DNA from: Selaginella moellendorffii
Taxonomy: Eukaryota > Streptophyta > Lycopodiopsida > Selaginellales > Selaginellaceae
Length of the DNA: 64,000 nucleotides
Reading direction: 5' to 3'
NCBI RefSeq assembly: GCF_000143415.4
Contig: NW_003314266.1
Coordinates: 1,477,505-1,541,504, forward strand
Below the pieces are notes generated by a model, which saw only the letters and a list, made by a program, of their open reading frames with translations, was not told the origin of the DNA and ran no database searches. Below are positions 63,501-64,000 of this stretch, piece by piece (the stretch's first letter is position 1; each line of letters opens with the position of its first letter). A program made the translations under genes and the position numbers.

Positions 63501-63997
63501 TTTCCGACGAACAAGTCGAGCTCGCAGCCACTTCTTCGCGCTTGAGCCTGGATTTTCTTCACAGAATCCACACGACGATCACTCAAGCTGGAGCAAGCCT
63601 TGATAGCAGCGACGAAAGTCCGTGAGCTCGGCATGAATCCCTCCTCTTGCATGCGATCAAACAGCTCCAACCCACTTCCACCCTGCCCGCTCTGCGCCAG
63701 TCCCAGGATCATCGAGTTCCACACCACCTCGTCTCGAGAGCTATCCATCTTCTCGAAAACTTTCGTGGCCTCGCCAATGCTTCCACACTTGATGTACATA
63801 TCCACGAGCGAGCTGGCGACGAAAGTGTGTCTCTCGAGCCCGGCCTTGGTGATCTCTTCATGCAAAACTCTTCCTCGATCCAAGCTTGAAACCTTGACGA
63901 GAACTCCAAGTCCATCGATCTTGAATCCCTGTTCTTGAGCTGCCAAGCTCGAGCAGGCTTTGAGAGCCGCCACGAAAGTCCGAGAGTCCGCCGACAA
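60554..63997 (-). CDS. Very long pentatricopeptide repeat protein, PLS class (5' end off the right edge)
   Basis: At least 1,147 residues in one exon; the frame is open to the window edge, so the first Met at 63997 is probably internal. Repeat units such as NSLVNFYAKCGSMEEASVVFHGM, WNALIMGYALNGHGEEALDLYAGM and SLIDLYGKCGAMHEAKQVFDSM recur about every 100 residues. They form a triplet (MYAKCGS ... WNSII.G.. ... SRTFVAALKACSSL), often with an inserted linker of 10-30 residues before the next L-type repeat (ERGSRIHSRARQRG, DHPGERTKTFSIEEE). The end has HYTCMVDLLGRGNHLEEAFAMV, VWMTFLGNCHKWGN and a truncated E region stopping at YILMANLYTSSALNFET, exactly where AT-rich DNA begins. No DYW domain. 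An organellar RNA role is expected from the family. Confidence 0.93.
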   Translation of the reverse strand: MSADSRTFVAALKACSSLAAQEQGFKIDGLGVLVKVSSLDRGRVLHEEITKAGLERHTFVASSLVDMYIKCGSIGEATKVFEKMDSSRDEVVWNSMILGLAQSGQGGSGLELFDRMQEEGFMPSSRTFVAAIKACSSLSDRRVDSVKKIQAQARRSGCELDLFVGNSLLDAYAKCGSVQEAREIFKRMEVKDEVTWNSIIQGFASSGQAALALEIFSRMEKEGSIKPTSRTYAGAFTACSSLEDDQRGLEVYSQFQRAAIDLDACVARALIEMLAKFGRTVEARRIFESAIGSCRDAAIWSSMIIGYSQCCEGELVFQLLVRMIDKGIDPQPPALIAALNCFANVAGKEREAGGGKKIPWLERGRVLHSFARATAMDMNLENSLVNFYAKCGSMEEASVVFHGMIRRDVVSWTSMILGHIHRKDAEKALELFQEMENDGGLLLDARAYAAAVTACSSLAREVDRRKLALERGSRIHSRARQRGVDSDVFLENTLVDFYAKCGTMVAARGVFEEIRARNVVSWNALIMGYALNGHGEEALDLYAGMLREKLEPDAVTLIAAIKACVSLGSSSREARWLEQGRIFHGKVLRSDGFQLKASVTNTLLDMYAKFARILSAWQLFDSIPQQTIVSWNSIIMGSSQCGQPERALGLFQQMKLEGFVPDSRTFIAAFTACGVLGEQERNKIDDHPGERTKTFSIEEEFSNFSGRAFLSTGVSLHSELEETLGREVEEDVFVGSALVDMYAKCGSMALARQAFERMAIKDVVSWTTLIMGYSQAQDGEQALKLFAAMRQEGFTPDSRTYIAALNACSNLAAMETGTRVSLSDPPALLVKKNALSRGLEIHSQLEEDHKNLDTYLGNTLVDMYAKCGFMPGSQRAFDRMLQRDVVSWSALILGYALTDQSSRALGLFALMQQEHHVDQCRPNSATFVAALKACVSSSNLEIGQCIHRQVLDSSGSLLEHQVANSLIDLYGKCGAMHEAKQVFDSMKTKEVVAWNALIAGFTRQGDAPSVFGLLESMKRERIQPSGVTFLHALGVCCHAGLVEEAREIFQSMSCDYGMEARMEHYTCMVDLLGRGNHLEEAFAMVAGMPFQPDAKVWMTFLGNCHKWGNVEFAKVAFDSLKEMEDEDCAAYILMANLYTSSALNFET

Positions 63998-64000
63998 GAT

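Noticed and set aside
62699-63625. 308-codon plus-strand frame opposite the large PPR gene
   Set aside because: Antisense shadow of the PPR repeats; periodic composition only.
1-64000. CRISPR arrays, bacterial operons or phage modules
   Set aside because: No regularly spaced repeats, no Shine-Dalgarno-led operons and pervasive spliceosomal introns; the DNA is eukaryotic.

Overview
The window is nuclear DNA of a land plant and looks most like a lycophyte of the Selaginella type. The evidence is a set of plant-specific families (peroxisomal LACS, plant PTEN2, group IIb WRKY, XYPPX/C2 protein, X8/CBM43 protein, PLS-type PPR proteins), very short introns (about 50-90 bp), small intergenic gaps and GC-rich exons. 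An NME7-type kinase, a protein associated with motile cilia, fits a plant with swimming sperm. No organellar or bacterial gene organisation is seen. The species assignment is an inference.

Layout. 1-13.2 kb: a dense gene block with LACS6/7 (cut by the left edge), PTEN2, an L18a-like membrane protein, a DOMON-cytochrome b561 protein, an erlin and a WRKY factor with a W-box-rich upstream region. 14-18.85 kb: a decayed F-box gene, then an AT-rich island that holds one intact intronless secreted lectin gene, a second scrap of the F-box gene and Ty1/copia pol debris. 18.86-30.8 kb: MAG2/RINT1-like, DUF155/RRG-like, an APC amino-acid permease, methionine gamma-lyase, a C2-XYPPX protein, a small conserved protein and an F-box pseudogene. 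30.8-34.75 kb: a second AT-rich island. 34.76-52.2 kb: a HAD-like gene, a rhodanese, a 57-residue membrane protein, bL17m, a tetraspanin, a spinster-like MFS carrier, a mitochondrial K+/H+ exchange-related protein, NME7, a PPR protein, a RING-H2 ligase, a myristoylated-type LRR protein and an X8 protein. 52.2-60.55 kb: a third AT-rich island of degenerate Ty3/gypsy sequence and an inverted PPR pseudogene. 60.55-64 kb: a very long PPR gene cut by the right edge.

The genes do not form one pathway; this is ordinary eukaryotic gene order. Organisation is the recurring theme. Divergent pairs share short promoters (83-250 bp) that often carry G-boxes. Two convergent pairs (NME7/PPR and MGL/C2) have stop codons only 6 and 16 nt apart. 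GC-rich gene blocks alternate with AT-rich repeat islands in which recognisable coding fragments have drifted towards A and T.

No clearly new multi-gene system was found. The best leads for something undescribed are the AT-rich intronless lectin with an unrecognised N-terminal domain (15.24-16.12 kb), the intronless HAD gene next to repeat-rich DNA, and two coding-like pockets of unknown identity (33.25-33.85 and 53.46-54.12 kb).
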